Shown here: in pieces, positions 33,817 to 43,945 of the stretch | How the letters are laid out: every line of letters starts with the position of its first letter | Position numbering within the stretch: the first letter of the stretch is position 1 | DNA from: Acidobacteriaceae bacterium | GTDB lineage: Bacteria > Acidobacteriota > Terriglobia > Terriglobales > Acidobacteriaceae | Reading direction: 5' to 3' | NCBI GenBank assembly: GCA_003131635.1 | Contig: PKVZ01000256.1 | Span: 1 to 44,644 of the forward strand | DNA: 44,644 nucleotides | The notes under the pieces: model-generated | What the model was told of the DNA's origin: nothing | The model's input: the letters and a program-made list of their open reading frames with translations, nothing else | The model's database searches: none | Made by a program: the position numbers and the translations under genes

Positions 33817-34226
33817 CCGTTCTGACTCTCTCGTGGAAGTTTGGCAGCCACAATGGCGGGCTCAAAACGGAATTCTTTGGCCAAGCCATAAGGCCTGGTC
33901 ACAGTCCGCACGGCAACGGATGCTGCGCCAAAAGCGCTCGTGATCTCGCGCTCAAAATCCCATTCTTCCCGGGGAACGCAGCAAAAGAGATTCAGGCAAA
34001 AGGATCCGAATTCCGGAAACGTGTGACACGCGAGATGCGATTCCGCCAGGAGACAAAGGCCGGTAATGCCCCCGGTGTTTGGAAATTGGTGCCACTTTGT
34101 CTCTCCGATGGGACGGAGTTTCATACCTAAAATGATTCGCTCAAAAAGTTCGCGAAGAAGTTCAGCACTCCGAAGCGATTCTGCAGAGCATCCGTGCGCG
34201 TCAACCACCCATTCGATTCCGTTCAT
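33813..34226 (-). CDS. speD: S-adenosylmethionine decarboxylase proenzyme (SpeD)
   Basis: A 137-aa SpeD when started at the ATG at 34226; the open frame extends to 34262, but the extra residues overlap the upstream gene and look non-homologous. The 'LLAESHLACHTFPEFG' block contains the Glu-Ser bond that self-cleaves to form the pyruvoyl cofactor and the downstream catalytic His/Cys. It makes decarboxylated SAM for polyamine aminopropylation. No spermidine synthase is adjacent. It sits between an SPFH protein and DUF4178, a grouping I recall from membrane-stress or polyamine-linked gene clusters rather than the core spermidine operon. Confidence 0.9.
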   Translation of the reverse strand: MNGIEWVVDAHGCSAESLRSAELLRELFERIILGMKLRPIGETKWHQFPNTGGITGLCLLAESHLACHTFPEFGSFCLNLFCCVPREEWDFEREITSAFGAASVAVRTVTRPYGLAKEFRFEPAIVAAKLPRESQNG

Positions 34227-34240
34227 AATTTCGCATGCCG

Positions 34241-35254
34241 CTACTGCTGCGCGTGTCCGCACTCCGAACAGAACTTGCTGATTTTTGGAATTGGCTTGCC
34301 ACAGTTGAGGCAGAACTTCGTTTCCGCCCCGGCTGCTGTTCCTGTTGTAGCGTCCGCGACCGGCGCAGCTCCGGATTCCCCAGCAGCCGGCGCGGTTTTC
34401 TTTAGGGCATCCATCATTGCCTGCCCGATGGCGACGCCCGCACCAAGTCCAGCGCCTACTCCGGCAGCACCACCGCTTTCGCTAGCCGCAGCAATAGGAA
34501 TGGATTGTGCGACCTGATACTGCGTGTACCGGCCCATGTCGCCGACCATATTCATGCTGATCCTTTGATCGAGGACTTTCTGAAGCTCGTCTGGGAGCGA
34601 CAAATTTTCAACCACGAAGCTGTCAACCGAGAGTCCGAATTCAGCAAAGCCCAGCTTGAGCTGCGCGATAATTTTATCGAAGAGCGCTACCTGATTCGCC
34701 GCCATATCCAGGAAGGGCACGTTGCTGCCGGCAACGGTGTCAGTAATCCGTCTGATAATGGTATTGCTCAACTGTCCTTCAAGGTCCGCGACGAGATAGC
34801 TATCCCGTGTGCCGCTCACCTTCGAATAAAACATTTTGGGATTGACTATGTGATAGGTATAGATCCCGAATGCGCGCGGCCGAACCGCACCAAATTCCTT
34901 GTCACGGATCGTGATCGGATTTGGCGTTCCCCAGTGCTGGTTGGTTTGAATCCGAGTCGAGAACAAATACACATCCGACTTGAATGGAGACTGGAAGGCC
35001 TTGTCCCAGTTCATCAGATAGGTGAGAATCGGCAAAGTGTGAGTGTTGAGCGTATACAGGCCGGGACCAAACGCGTCGGCAACCTTGCCTTCATTCACAA
35101 ACAACGCCATCTGCGAATCCCGCACGGTAAGCTTGCCGCCATTCTGGATCTCCCGATCCTGCATGGGATAGCGGTAAGCGAGGATTCCATCCTCAGGCTC
35201 GACCCAATCAATAACGTCAATAAACTGCTTGGATAAAAAAGTTCGAAGACTCAT
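34241..35254 (-). CDS. SPFH-domain protein with C-terminal zinc ribbon (YdjI-like)
   Basis: A 337-aa protein starting at the ATG at 35254; the frame to 35515 adds 87 residues without homology. 'FIDVIDWVEPEDGILAYRYPM' and 'FGIYTYHIVNPKMFYSKVSG' begin a YdjI/virion-core-type SPFH domain with no transmembrane segment. A Gly/Ala-rich linker (about 255-310) and a double-CxxC zinc ribbon ('FCLNCGKPIPKISKFCSECG') close the protein. Such proteins oligomerise at membranes and often sit beside PspA-like genes. It is the first gene of the speD/DUF4178/oxidoreductase cassette. Confidence 0.88.
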   Translation of the reverse strand: MSLRTFLSKQFIDVIDWVEPEDGILAYRYPMQDREIQNGGKLTVRDSQMALFVNEGKVADAFGPGLYTLNTHTLPILTYLMNWDKAFQSPFKSDVYLFSTRIQTNQHWGTPNPITIRDKEFGAVRPRAFGIYTYHIVNPKMFYSKVSGTRDSYLVADLEGQLSNTIIRRITDTVAGSNVPFLDMAANQVALFDKIIAQLKLGFAEFGLSVDSFVVENLSLPDELQKVLDQRISMNMVGDMGRYTQYQVAQSIPIAAASESGGAAGVGAGLGAGVAIGQAMMDALKKTAPAAGESGAAPVADATTGTAAGAETKFCLNCGKPIPKISKFCSECGHAQQ

Positions 35255-35565
35255 GGCTGCGCTCGTTCCTCGCCCAGTTTTCGGGCTGCAGTAATTCACT
35301 TGAGAAGGGATGCTACGGTCTGCCTCTGTGAACAACGTTGCATTGCAGATCAGTCGATCGATATCGCAGATCGTAAATGACCTACCGCTGATCGCGTTGG
35401 AGTGGCCCCATCCTGCAACCAGAATCGGTTTGGCTAGCTTGCTGATGGCAACTTCACCAGCGCGGACGCACCGCGGTGCGTCCTCCGCTGGACAGGTTGC
35501 TCCCAAGGCTTCCAAAGGAAGGCACTACATTTTTGATCGTACTGCCCTCCTTGACGGGATGCAGT
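35255..35565 (-). other. Gene-free stretch before the SPFH cassette
   Basis: No convincing gene is seen on either strand. It contains a strong hairpin-forming palindrome (35457-35490) and presumably the promoter of the SPFH cassette, which I could not pinpoint. Confidence 0.4.
35457..35490. repeat. Perfect 20-bp palindrome with extended arms
   Basis: GGACGCACCGCGGTGCGTCC (35463-35482) is its own reverse complement. Outer arms CCAGCG (35457-35462, sharing one base) and CGCTGG (35485-35490) extend it. No T-run follows on either strand. It could slow or end transcription of the TonB-receptor gene, whose stop is at 35566, or bind a protein. Confidence 0.6.
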
Positions 35566-38469
35566 CTAGAAATGGAACCCGATCCCCACTGTCATCGCAC
35601 GCGGCGTCACATAGTGCGTACCGCTGAACGTGGAGAGGAAGTTGTAAAGCACGTAATTGTTCGCCAGGTTGATGACGGTCAATTGCGCACTCACTTTGTA
35701 CTTGTCGCCATGAAACAAGTTGTCATGGCCCACCGAGAGATCGAAGAGGTTCCGGTGTGCGATACGCGGCGGATTTTTGTCGTCTTGTTCAGCTCCTGGG
35801 GCTGCCACCTTTATGAGCGAGGAGCTAAATGCCGATGCGGGGCAGTTATAAGGCAGCGGGACCATCGGAGTTGCACGCACGCCGTTGCAGGTGAACCCGG
35901 CCTCCGCCTCCTGATCGGCGGAAAGAGGCACGTAGCCCACGTTAGCAGCCATCATGCTCACGTTCGGCACGCCGTTGATGACGATTGATTGTGGGCAATC
36001 GTTGCTGTTTGCTAAAGTCCCGTAGCACGGCGTTGCGCCCGCCACCAGTCCGCTGTCATAGCGCCAGTTGAAGCCAAGCCAAGGGCCGCGTTTCCAGGGT
36101 TGGTATTGGAAGTGGGTCGTCTGGTTGAAATGTTCGTCGTGGTCGATGCGGAACGCGCTTCCGGGAGGGCCCCCCACGGTCGCACCCGCTCCGGCGACCT
36201 GGGGATTGAAAAACCGGGCCGAGACGCTGGAGAAGACCATGAGCGCCGAAAAGCCATGAATTTCCGGCACGCTCAGGCGACCGGCATATCCGGGAATTTT
36301 GGAGTTGTGCCATTCAATGGGATAAGTGATCGGGGTGTTGCCGAGCACACTGAAGTCGAAGCCGTTGTGTGTGTACTTCGAGATCCACTCGCCGGAAAAC
36401 ACGAGATACTTGCCGAACGCCTGTTCGAGCCCCGCATGGAATTCATTGCGAAAGCCTGGACTAAGTGGATTGGGAACCGGCGCAGTGCAGAGAAGCAGCG
36501 GGGCTAAGACATCATTGCTGCATCCGACGCTGGAAAGTAGCAGATTTTCGTTAAAGGGAGATTCCAGAGTGCGGGCGTAGGAAATGCGGACGATCGTGTT
36601 GGTTTTCTTGACGTTGTAAGCCGCTCCAACACGAGGTTCGAGTTGCTGCCCGATGGTAATCCCGTTGTAGCGATCTCCGCGTAAGCCGAGGTTCAAAGAC
36701 CACTTTCCTATTGTGATGTTGTCGCGCACGTACAGGGCGAGTTCCTTGATGTCGGTGTGGGCATTGAAGATGTACGGGACTCCGCCACGACTCAAGTCGT
36801 ACGGGGCCAGGATCGTACTGTACAAAGGGTAAAGAGCGGAAGGGTAACCTGTGGCGTTCGGAGGGGCGTCAGCGGGTACCGGTGCGTTGGCGGGTGCATT
36901 CGGGTTGGAAGCAATGTTCGCCTGCAACGGGCCGGTCAAGCCCCGGCAATCCGCCGGAGTAAGTCCCGGCACCGCGACCCATGGATAGGGGTTCACCGAA
37001 GTCGTCGGATAGATGTCCGTTATGCAAGGCGCATTGTAGGTTGGATCGACGATCCCGACAGAGTCGTCCTCATTGAGAAATGTTTGTGTGTAGGTAGCTC
37101 CTGCCTTGATCTGGTGAATCCCTTTCACGTAGGAAAGATCGGTCCGCAGCCCCGCGTTGGTGAGCGTGCGGGACTGACCCACGGACTGCCTCTGTAGACT
37201 CGGTGGCCCGAGGTCCGCGAACGGATCGCTGCTGGGGTAGTAGTTGTAATCGTCGCGGCGCACGAATGCGCCCAAGGTATATACGGCGTTCGCATTTAGC
37301 ACATGCGTCCACGAGGGCGCGATGTTGAAGCTTCCGATCTTCGAGCGCTGGTCCGTGTGCCCAACGACATTTCCGTCCGGGCCTATGCCGTTCAGGGCCA
37401 TTTGCGGCTCGATCCCATACAGCCCACTCCAGGGCGTCGCGTTTTCGGCGTCGAGATTATTCGGCGTCTGGAACCAACTCCGGCTGTAGCCCAAGTTCAG
37501 GTGAATCGAGTCGACGGTGGTGAGTTGATAGTCCACGCGGTCGAACAGGTTCTGTTCGTTGCCCTTGTCGTGAGATACCTCGAATTCAGGCGGATCGAGG
37601 AAGCGGCCAGTGTTCAAACCGTTTGCCGAGATGAAGTTCCCCCAGTTCTTGCCCCCGTACGCCGCCTCGGCTTCCACGTTCGATGTTCCAAATGAACCAT
37701 ACGAGACGGTCACGCTGCCGTGAGGTGTGGTTACACCCTGTCCTGAGCGCGTGGTCGCAACAATCACCACGCTGGTCTTGCCTCCGTATTCCGCCGGCGG
37801 TGCGCCCGAGATCACTTCCATGTTCTCGATCGCATCGACCGGGAGCTGGTTGGAAAACACTTTGCTTTGCTGATCGGTAATCGGCTGGCCGTCGATGCTG
37901 AACGAATTCGAGGCGTGGTCGCCGATCCCATGGAAGAGGCCATTGGAATCGGCAGCGATTCCGGGGGTAGAGAGAGTAACCAGCGAACTCAGTCCCGATG
38001 TCGTGCTCTCCAGGGGAAGCTTGTCGAACAAGTTCTTGTCGATATCGGAGTGGAAGGTCGGATCGTTCTCCAGCAAATCGGCTCCCTGCGCCTCCACTGT
38101 CACCGAAGTGATGGATCCTGACACTTGCAGACTGACTTTGAGGCTGACCGGCACGATAGACCGGACGTCCACATCCTGCGCATTGGAAGCGAATCCGGTC
38201 GCGGCCACGGTCATGTGATACGGATTGAACGGAATATTAGGGAGGCTAAAACTCCCGGACTTGTCCGTGGTAGTTGAGCGGTCGAAGTGACTCACTGGGT
38301 TGTGGATTTCAACGGTCGCATCAGGCACGACCGCGCCTGTAGGGTCCAGCACGGTGCCGTTGATAGATCCGGAATTGCTGCTCGACTGCGCGTAAGCCTG
38401 AACGCCCAGCGCTAAAAGGAAAACCACCACAAAAGTCGCACGAAGCGACTTCTTGTAAGAAGCCAGCAT
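35566..38469 (-). CDS. Oar-like TonB-dependent outer-membrane receptor
   Basis: A 967-aa receptor from the ATG at 38469, with GGAGGA just upstream; the frame to 38517 is not needed. A signal peptide (to about 'VQAYAQ') is followed by a carboxypeptidase-regulatory-like domain ('GSINGTVLDPTGAVVPDATVEIHN'), a plug ('NSFSIDGQPITDQQSKVFSNQLPVDAIENMEVISG') and a beta-barrel ending in aromatic 'VGIGFHF'. This architecture is expanded in Acidobacteriota. It lies behind a DUF2946-like gene and a CsoR/RcnR-like regulator, so metal-complex uptake, perhaps copper or nickel, is plausible though not shown by the barrel itself. Confidence 0.92.
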   Translation of the reverse strand: MLASYKKSLRATFVVVFLLALGVQAYAQSSSNSGSINGTVLDPTGAVVPDATVEIHNPVSHFDRSTTTDKSGSFSLPNIPFNPYHMTVAATGFASNAQDVDVRSIVPVSLKVSLQVSGSITSVTVEAQGADLLENDPTFHSDIDKNLFDKLPLESTTSGLSSLVTLSTPGIAADSNGLFHGIGDHASNSFSIDGQPITDQQSKVFSNQLPVDAIENMEVISGAPPAEYGGKTSVVIVATTRSGQGVTTPHGSVTVSYGSFGTSNVEAEAAYGGKNWGNFISANGLNTGRFLDPPEFEVSHDKGNEQNLFDRVDYQLTTVDSIHLNLGYSRSWFQTPNNLDAENATPWSGLYGIEPQMALNGIGPDGNVVGHTDQRSKIGSFNIAPSWTHVLNANAVYTLGAFVRRDDYNYYPSSDPFADLGPPSLQRQSVGQSRTLTNAGLRTDLSYVKGIHQIKAGATYTQTFLNEDDSVGIVDPTYNAPCITDIYPTTSVNPYPWVAVPGLTPADCRGLTGPLQANIASNPNAPANAPVPADAPPNATGYPSALYPLYSTILAPYDLSRGGVPYIFNAHTDIKELALYVRDNITIGKWSLNLGLRGDRYNGITIGQQLEPRVGAAYNVKKTNTIVRISYARTLESPFNENLLLSSVGCSNDVLAPLLLCTAPVPNPLSPGFRNEFHAGLEQAFGKYLVFSGEWISKYTHNGFDFSVLGNTPITYPIEWHNSKIPGYAGRLSVPEIHGFSALMVFSSVSARFFNPQVAGAGATVGGPPGSAFRIDHDEHFNQTTHFQYQPWKRGPWLGFNWRYDSGLVAGATPCYGTLANSNDCPQSIVINGVPNVSMMAANVGYVPLSADQEAEAGFTCNGVRATPMVPLPYNCPASAFSSSLIKVAAPGAEQDDKNPPRIAHRNLFDLSVGHDNLFHGDKYKVSAQLTVINLANNYVLYNFLSTFSGTHYVTPRAMTVGIGFHF

Positions 38470-38553
38470 GATTCCTCCATAGAATTTGGTCGAAAAGATC
38501 AAAGGAAAGTTCGTCAAAACGAACCGCGCCTGTACAGGGCTGAAATTTGATCT

Positions 38554-38820
38554 TTAAACGCAAGGAGGGGGGCGGACACAAAGAACAAAAACCGTCAGGC
38601 GTTGCTTGGCAGAAACTGGCTCCGGCCGAAAGCTGGAGAGAGAAACGAACATCACCATTGGCAGGGTCGTCGCGGTTTGCGGAGAAGCTGAATGCGCTGC
38701 GATACACACGGTACAGGTCGACTCGGTATCGCTCGAATGTTGATGCGCGGCGAATGCTAATGCCGACCAGAAGGTCAGCAACACGCATACACACGCTATC
38801 CGCTTCGATATCGACCGCAT
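38554..38820 (-). CDS. Small DUF2946-like exported protein
   Basis: An 88-aa protein with a signal or anchor helix (about 8-24, 'IACVCVLLTFWSALAFA'). A His/Cys-rich segment 'AHQHSSDTESTCTVCIAAHSA' follows, with H-x-H and C-x-x-C, as in DUF2946 proteins that accompany metal transporters. GGGGTA precedes the ATG. The gene lies 84 bp upstream of the TonB receptor on the same strand, with its own -10 box. The metal is not identifiable; copper is typical of the family context. Confidence 0.65.
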   Translation of the reverse strand: MRSISKRIACVCVLLTFWSALAFAAHQHSSDTESTCTVCIAAHSASPQTATTLPMVMFVSLSSFRPEPVSAKQRLTVFVLCVRPPPCV

Positions 38821-38856
38821 GAACGCTACCCCATGGAAGCTTTCGTTTGAATCTAT

Positions 38857-38862
38857 ATTATA
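38857..38862 (-). promoter_or_regulatory. -10 box (TATAAT) upstream of the DUF2946-like gene
   Basis: A perfect TATAAT on the minus strand lies 37 bp before the ATG. No good -35 hexamer is seen at 16-18 bp, so activation or another sigma-factor contact may be needed. Confidence 0.5.
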
Positions 38863-39007
38863 AAGGGAAACGAACGCAATGAACGATTACCTGGCCGGAT
38901 CTATCCAACTAACTTTGCCCAGCCAACTCTTACTAGAATTTGGGGGCCCGGTCACAGTCGGCGGTCTGCGCCTCCATGTCGATTTCTGGCAACGCAGAAG
39001 AAGCAGC

Positions 39008-39295
39008 CTATTTCAGATATGCGCGCACCAGCCCGATCAGATCTTCGGTCAATTCTTCGTTCGATTCCTTCCCGCGGTCCGGATGCGTAATGTGCAACCG
39101 AATGTGGTCTTCCAGGATTTCCGCCATTAGGCTGTTGACGCCACCCCGAATCGCTGCCAAGAGCATTAAGATGTCTGCACACTCGTCCCCGTCCGTCACA
39201 GAATGCTCGACCGCGGTAATTTGCCCCGCGAGGCGTTTGATGCGAGAAAGCAGCTTCTGTTTTTCTTTCGAGATTTCCGGAAGTTTGTCTTTCAT
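39008..39295 (-). CDS. CsoR/RcnR-family metal-sensing repressor
   Basis: A 95-aa all-helical DUF156 protein: 'LLSRIKRLAGQITAVEHSV', then 'CADILMLLAAIRGGVNSLMAEILEDHI'. The sensor positions are C39, H64 and H68 (Cys-His-His), where copper CsoR has Cys-His-Cys; this resembles RcnR/InrS-type Ni/Co sensors more than copper CsoR, though the RcnR N-terminal His3 is absent. A typical G/C-tract operator lies 40 bp upstream. It probably represses itself and may control the DUF2946/TonB pair downstream. Confidence 0.9.
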   Translation of the reverse strand: MKDKLPEISKEKQKLLSRIKRLAGQITAVEHSVTDGDECADILMLLAAIRGGVNSLMAEILEDHIRLHITHPDRGKESNEELTEDLIGLVRAYLK

Positions 39296-39334
39296 AGGAG
39301 TTTGGGACTTGCCCTTGCGCTAGTCTCTTGACAG

Positions 39335-39355
39335 TATCCCTAGGGGGGTAGGATA
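39335..39355. promoter_or_regulatory. CsoR-type operator
   Basis: TATCC and GGATA flank a CTAGGGGGGTA core (21 bp in all), the AT-flanked G/C-tract typical of CsoR/RcnR-family sites. It lies 40-60 bp upstream of the repressor ATG. A TTGACA on the plus strand (39328-39333) abuts it, but no plus-strand gene follows closely. Confidence 0.7.
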
Positions 39356-39714
39356 AGAGATTTTGAATGGGAAAGCCAAGCTGTCTAGCGGAATGCCACG
39401 CTCAACATCGGATGATATCGCTAACAATGCCGCAAGAATTCGACGACATCCTTATCAAGGTGCGTTTCTCATTTCCGATTGATTCGGATGCGATGAACGT
39501 ATCCAACCAGACGCACGGCTGCGAAACAATTGGACGATAGTACCGATCCATACTTTCGTATCATCCGGCGCGACGAATGCCTTCGTCTGAAAGATCCGTC
39601 GCCACGTGAGACACCCTGATGTTATTTTCGGCGAACCGATACCAACGTCTAATTGCGCACTCGCCGGGAGCGGCGCATCCTCGTGTTATAGAGTGCTGCC
39701 AAGAAAGGACCGCC
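39356..39714. other. Gene-free stretch with one arm of a diverged repeat
   Basis: No convincing gene is seen. It contains copy 1 of the repeat described at 39471-39575. Confidence 0.4.
39471..39575 (+). repeat. Diverged ~100-bp repeat, copy 1
   Basis: Clearly related to 43844-43945. Shared blocks include ATTTCCGATTG, GCGATGA, GAAACAATT-GGAC/AGAC and a terminal imperfect dyad (ATAC-n4-GTAT here, GATACCTTGGTATC there). Each copy lies upstream of a decayed gene: the alpha/beta hydrolase here, the LuxR-type fragment there. Confidence 0.6.
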
Positions 39715-41305
<1,591 letters not shown>

Positions 41306-41308
41306 ACG

Positions 41309-42342
41309 TCACATCGTCAGAACAACGCGAAACTCTGCCTTGCCGCTCATCATTCGTGCGTAAGCTTCGCGCGCTTTTTCGAGCGGATAGGTTTCAATCA
41401 TTGGACGCACACCGGTTAGTTCGGCGAAGTGCAACGTGTCCTTGGAATCCGCCGGTGTTCCCGTGGACCAGCCCTGCAGGCTTTTACTTCCGCTAATGAG
41501 CTGTATCGGTGTGACCTCAATCGGATCGAAGGACGCACCCACCACGATGAGCTTACCGTTCGGGCCCAAACCGTCGACCAACTCAGACATTGCTTTTGAG
41601 CTTGGAGCCGTAGCCAGAATTATCTTGGCGCCGCCGAGTTTTTGCAATACCTCGGCTGCGTTCGTCGCTTGGCTGTCGATTACACGCTCGCCCCCAGTTT
41701 CTTCGCGAGCGCGCTGTTTTCGGATCCGCGCCCGATCGCCGCGACCTCGTAGCCAAACTTCTGCGCGAATTGAATCCCTAAGTGACCCAGACCGCCGATG
41801 CCCTGCACCGCAACCAGGTCGCCGGGCAACGCACCGCTGTGGCGCAGCGAGTTATAGGTGGTAATCCCGGCGCAGAGCAGCGGCGCTGCTTCGGCGTCAT
41901 TCAGTGTGTCCGGCATAGCCACGAGCGCTTCTGCCGGCGCGACCATGTATTCCTGGTAGCCGCCGTCGTAGCTGATACCCGGAATTTGCAGGTTGCGGCA
42001 GTTATTAAAATCTCCGCGCCGGCATTCGCGACACGTCCCGTCATGGCCGCCGTGCCAGCCGACACCCACACGCTGCCCTTTCTCCCAGTCGGAAACACCG
42101 GCGCCGACTTCATCAATGATGCCCGACACTTCGTGCCCGGGAATGCGGGGATACTGAATTCCGGGCCACAACCCTTCTTTGGTGAGCACGTCACTGTGGC
42201 AAACACCACAGGCTTGCACTTTGATCCGCACGTGTCCTGCACCCGGCTTAGGAATCTCGCGCTCGACAATCTGGAAATCTGCTCCGGGATTCGAGACTTG
42301 CGCCGCCTTCATCGTTCCTACCGCGATTGCTGTCGTTGCCAT
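41309..42342 (-). pseudogene. Zinc-dependent alcohol dehydrogenase, frameshifted
   Basis: The N-terminal part (42342-41680) is a medium-chain ADH: catalytic-zinc block 'CGVCHSD' (C45) and 'GHE' (H70), and Rossmann loop 'GIGGLGHLG'. The structural-zinc set is C104, C107 and C115, with D101 where a first Cys is usual. After 'KKLGASV' a missing base (near 41679) puts TAA in frame. The expected continuation 'IDSQATNAAEVLQKLGGAKIILATAP' is read in the next frame and goes to 41309 with an intact C-terminus. A single 1-bp deletion explains the break. Confidence 0.87.
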
Positions 42343-42557
42343 GAGTGTGTTCCTCGTTCCAAATTCTTGAGCACCCCGTCACTAATGCTTTTCGTCTGCA
42401 GTCTTTTCTGGAACGAACTGGCGGTGAGCGGGATAACCGCGGTGAGTCGACAAACGTCCGTTGCGTTTTGTGCCATAGCGGTGATTGCGTACAACACGAT
42501 GGCAGCGACCGATAGCAGAGACGTGGCTTTCAAGCTTCTATACTTCAGATTTGCCAT
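42318..42557 (-). CDS. Small exported hypothetical protein (79 aa), possibly a fragment
   Basis: The ATG at 42557 has GGAGGAAAG upstream. A signal peptide ends in 'AITAMAQ'. The short mature part has 'CRLTAVIPLTASSFQKRL' and then runs 25 bp into the alcohol dehydrogenase 5' end, where its residues become low in information. It may be the 5' piece of a longer secreted protein. No function is recognised. Confidence 0.5.
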   Translation of the reverse strand: MANLKYRSLKATSLLSVAAIVLYAITAMAQNATDVCRLTAVIPLTASSFQKRLQTKSISDGVLKNLERGTHSWQRQQSR

Positions 42558-42637
42558 GTTCTTTCCTCCAATGTGTTCACCTAAATCGAAGGTCAGATTT
42601 ATTGAATTGCCGTATGTCCGCCAAGGCGCGACGTTAT

Positions 42638-43696
42638 TCAAAAACCGTCCACATCGATAACAGCCTTGGCAAAGGCTTCCGGAGCTTCTTGTGGCAAGTT
42701 GTGCCCGATGCCGCCGGTAATGGTCCGGTGCGCATATTTGCCGGTGAATTTCTTGGCAAAGGCGCTGGGGTCCGGATAATGTGGTGCCCCATTGGCATCG
42801 CCTTCAAGAGTAATCGTCGGCACGGTGATCACCGGAGCTACGGCAAGGCGCTTCTCCAGATCGTCATATTTCGGCTCGCCTTCAGCCAAGCCGAGCCGCC
42901 AGCGGTAACTATGGATCACGATGGCGACGTGATCCGGATTGTCGAACGACGCTGCAGTGCGATCGAACGTGGCATCATCGAAGTTCCACTTCGGCGAAGC
43001 GATCTGCCAAATCAGCTTGGCGAAATCGTGCCGGTATTTGTCGTAGCCGTCCCGGCCGCGTTCCGTCGCGAAATAAAACTGATACCACCATTGCAGCTCA
43101 GCCTTTGGCGGCAACGGCGCCCGGTTCGCTGCCTGGCTGGGGATCAGATAACCGCTCACCGAGACGAGCGCCTTACAGCGCTCCGGCCAGAGTACCGCGA
43201 TGATGTCAGCCGTCCGCCCTCCCCAATCGAAGCCGGCAAGGATTGCCTTGTCGATCTTAAGAGCGTCCATCAGCGCGATGATGTCGAGAGCAACCACCGA
43301 CTGCTGGCCATTCCGAAACGTTTCGCTCGAGAGAAAGCGCGTCGTGCCGTAACCCCGCAGATAGGGGACGATTACCTTGTAGCCCGCCGAGGCCAACAAC
43401 GGCGCGACATCGACATAGCTGTAGATGTCGTAGGGCCAGCCCTGCAAAAGAATAACTGCAGGGCCATCGGCAGGACCAGCCTCCGCATAGCCAACGTTTA
43501 GGAGGCCGGCATTGATCTGCTTTATTGAGCCGAAAGAGTTGTTCTTGGCGCTCGCTGCCGTGTTGGCCGTCGTTGGTACAGTCCCATCTTCGTGCGCGAA
43601 CAGTGAGCGAGGAGCGAACACTGTGGCTCCTGCAGAGACGCCGGCCATTGCCAGGAGACTACGGCGCGATATTCCTTTTGATTCTATTTGCTTCAC
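42638..43696 (-). CDS. Tat-exported alpha/beta hydrolase (epoxide-hydrolase/dehalogenase-like)
   Basis: A 352-aa protein starting at GTG 43696 with AAGGAG upstream; the open frame to 43792 is longer without support. The twin-arginine signal 'SRRSLLAMAGVSAGATVFA' predicts export folded. The hydrolase domain has the oxyanion-loop 'LLQGWPYD', the nucleophile elbow 'GFDWGGR' with Asp, as in epoxide hydrolases and haloalkane dehalogenases, and the late His in 'GGIGHNLPQE'. The substrate is unknown. It appears intact within a block of broken genes. Confidence 0.87.
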   Translation of the reverse strand: MKQIESKGISRRSLLAMAGVSAGATVFAPRSLFAHEDGTVPTTANTAASAKNNSFGSIKQINAGLLNVGYAEAGPADGPAVILLQGWPYDIYSYVDVAPLLASAGYKVIVPYLRGYGTTRFLSSETFRNGQQSVVALDIIALMDALKIDKAILAGFDWGGRTADIIAVLWPERCKALVSVSGYLIPSQAANRAPLPPKAELQWWYQFYFATERGRDGYDKYRHDFAKLIWQIASPKWNFDDATFDRTAASFDNPDHVAIVIHSYRWRLGLAEGEPKYDDLEKRLAVAPVITVPTITLEGDANGAPHYPDPSAFAKKFTGKYAHRTITGGIGHNLPQEAPEAFAKAVIDVDGF

Positions 43697-43843
43697 GGTT
43701 AATCTCCTTACTAGCCTTGCTGTGGCCGACCGTCTTCGAAATTCGAAACTGATCAACAAACGGGCCGGAATGAATGGAGTTGCACTCATCATCTTCTTGA
43801 AATCGCTCGAAATGCAGGGTTGACTCCTCTTGTTTCGCTGCGC

Positions 43844-43945
43844 ATTTCCGATTGCATCGGCCGCGATGAGCGCATCAGATCAGAAGCGTGGATTGGAAAC
43901 AATTAGACAATGGTATTGGGGATACCTTGGTATCGGTCGCGCATA
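43844..43945 (+). repeat. Diverged ~100-bp repeat, copy 2
   Basis: The partner of 39471-39575. It ends in the dyad GATACCTTGGTATC (43921-43934) and runs into the LuxR-type fragment. Confidence 0.6.

Noticed and set aside
35310..35627. A 105-codon plus-strand frame
   Set aside because: It overlaps the 3' end of the TonB receptor gene and has shadow-like composition without a ribosome site.
38879..39323. Plus-strand frames opposite the CsoR-like gene
   Set aside because: The minus-strand protein has a full family match; these are shadows.
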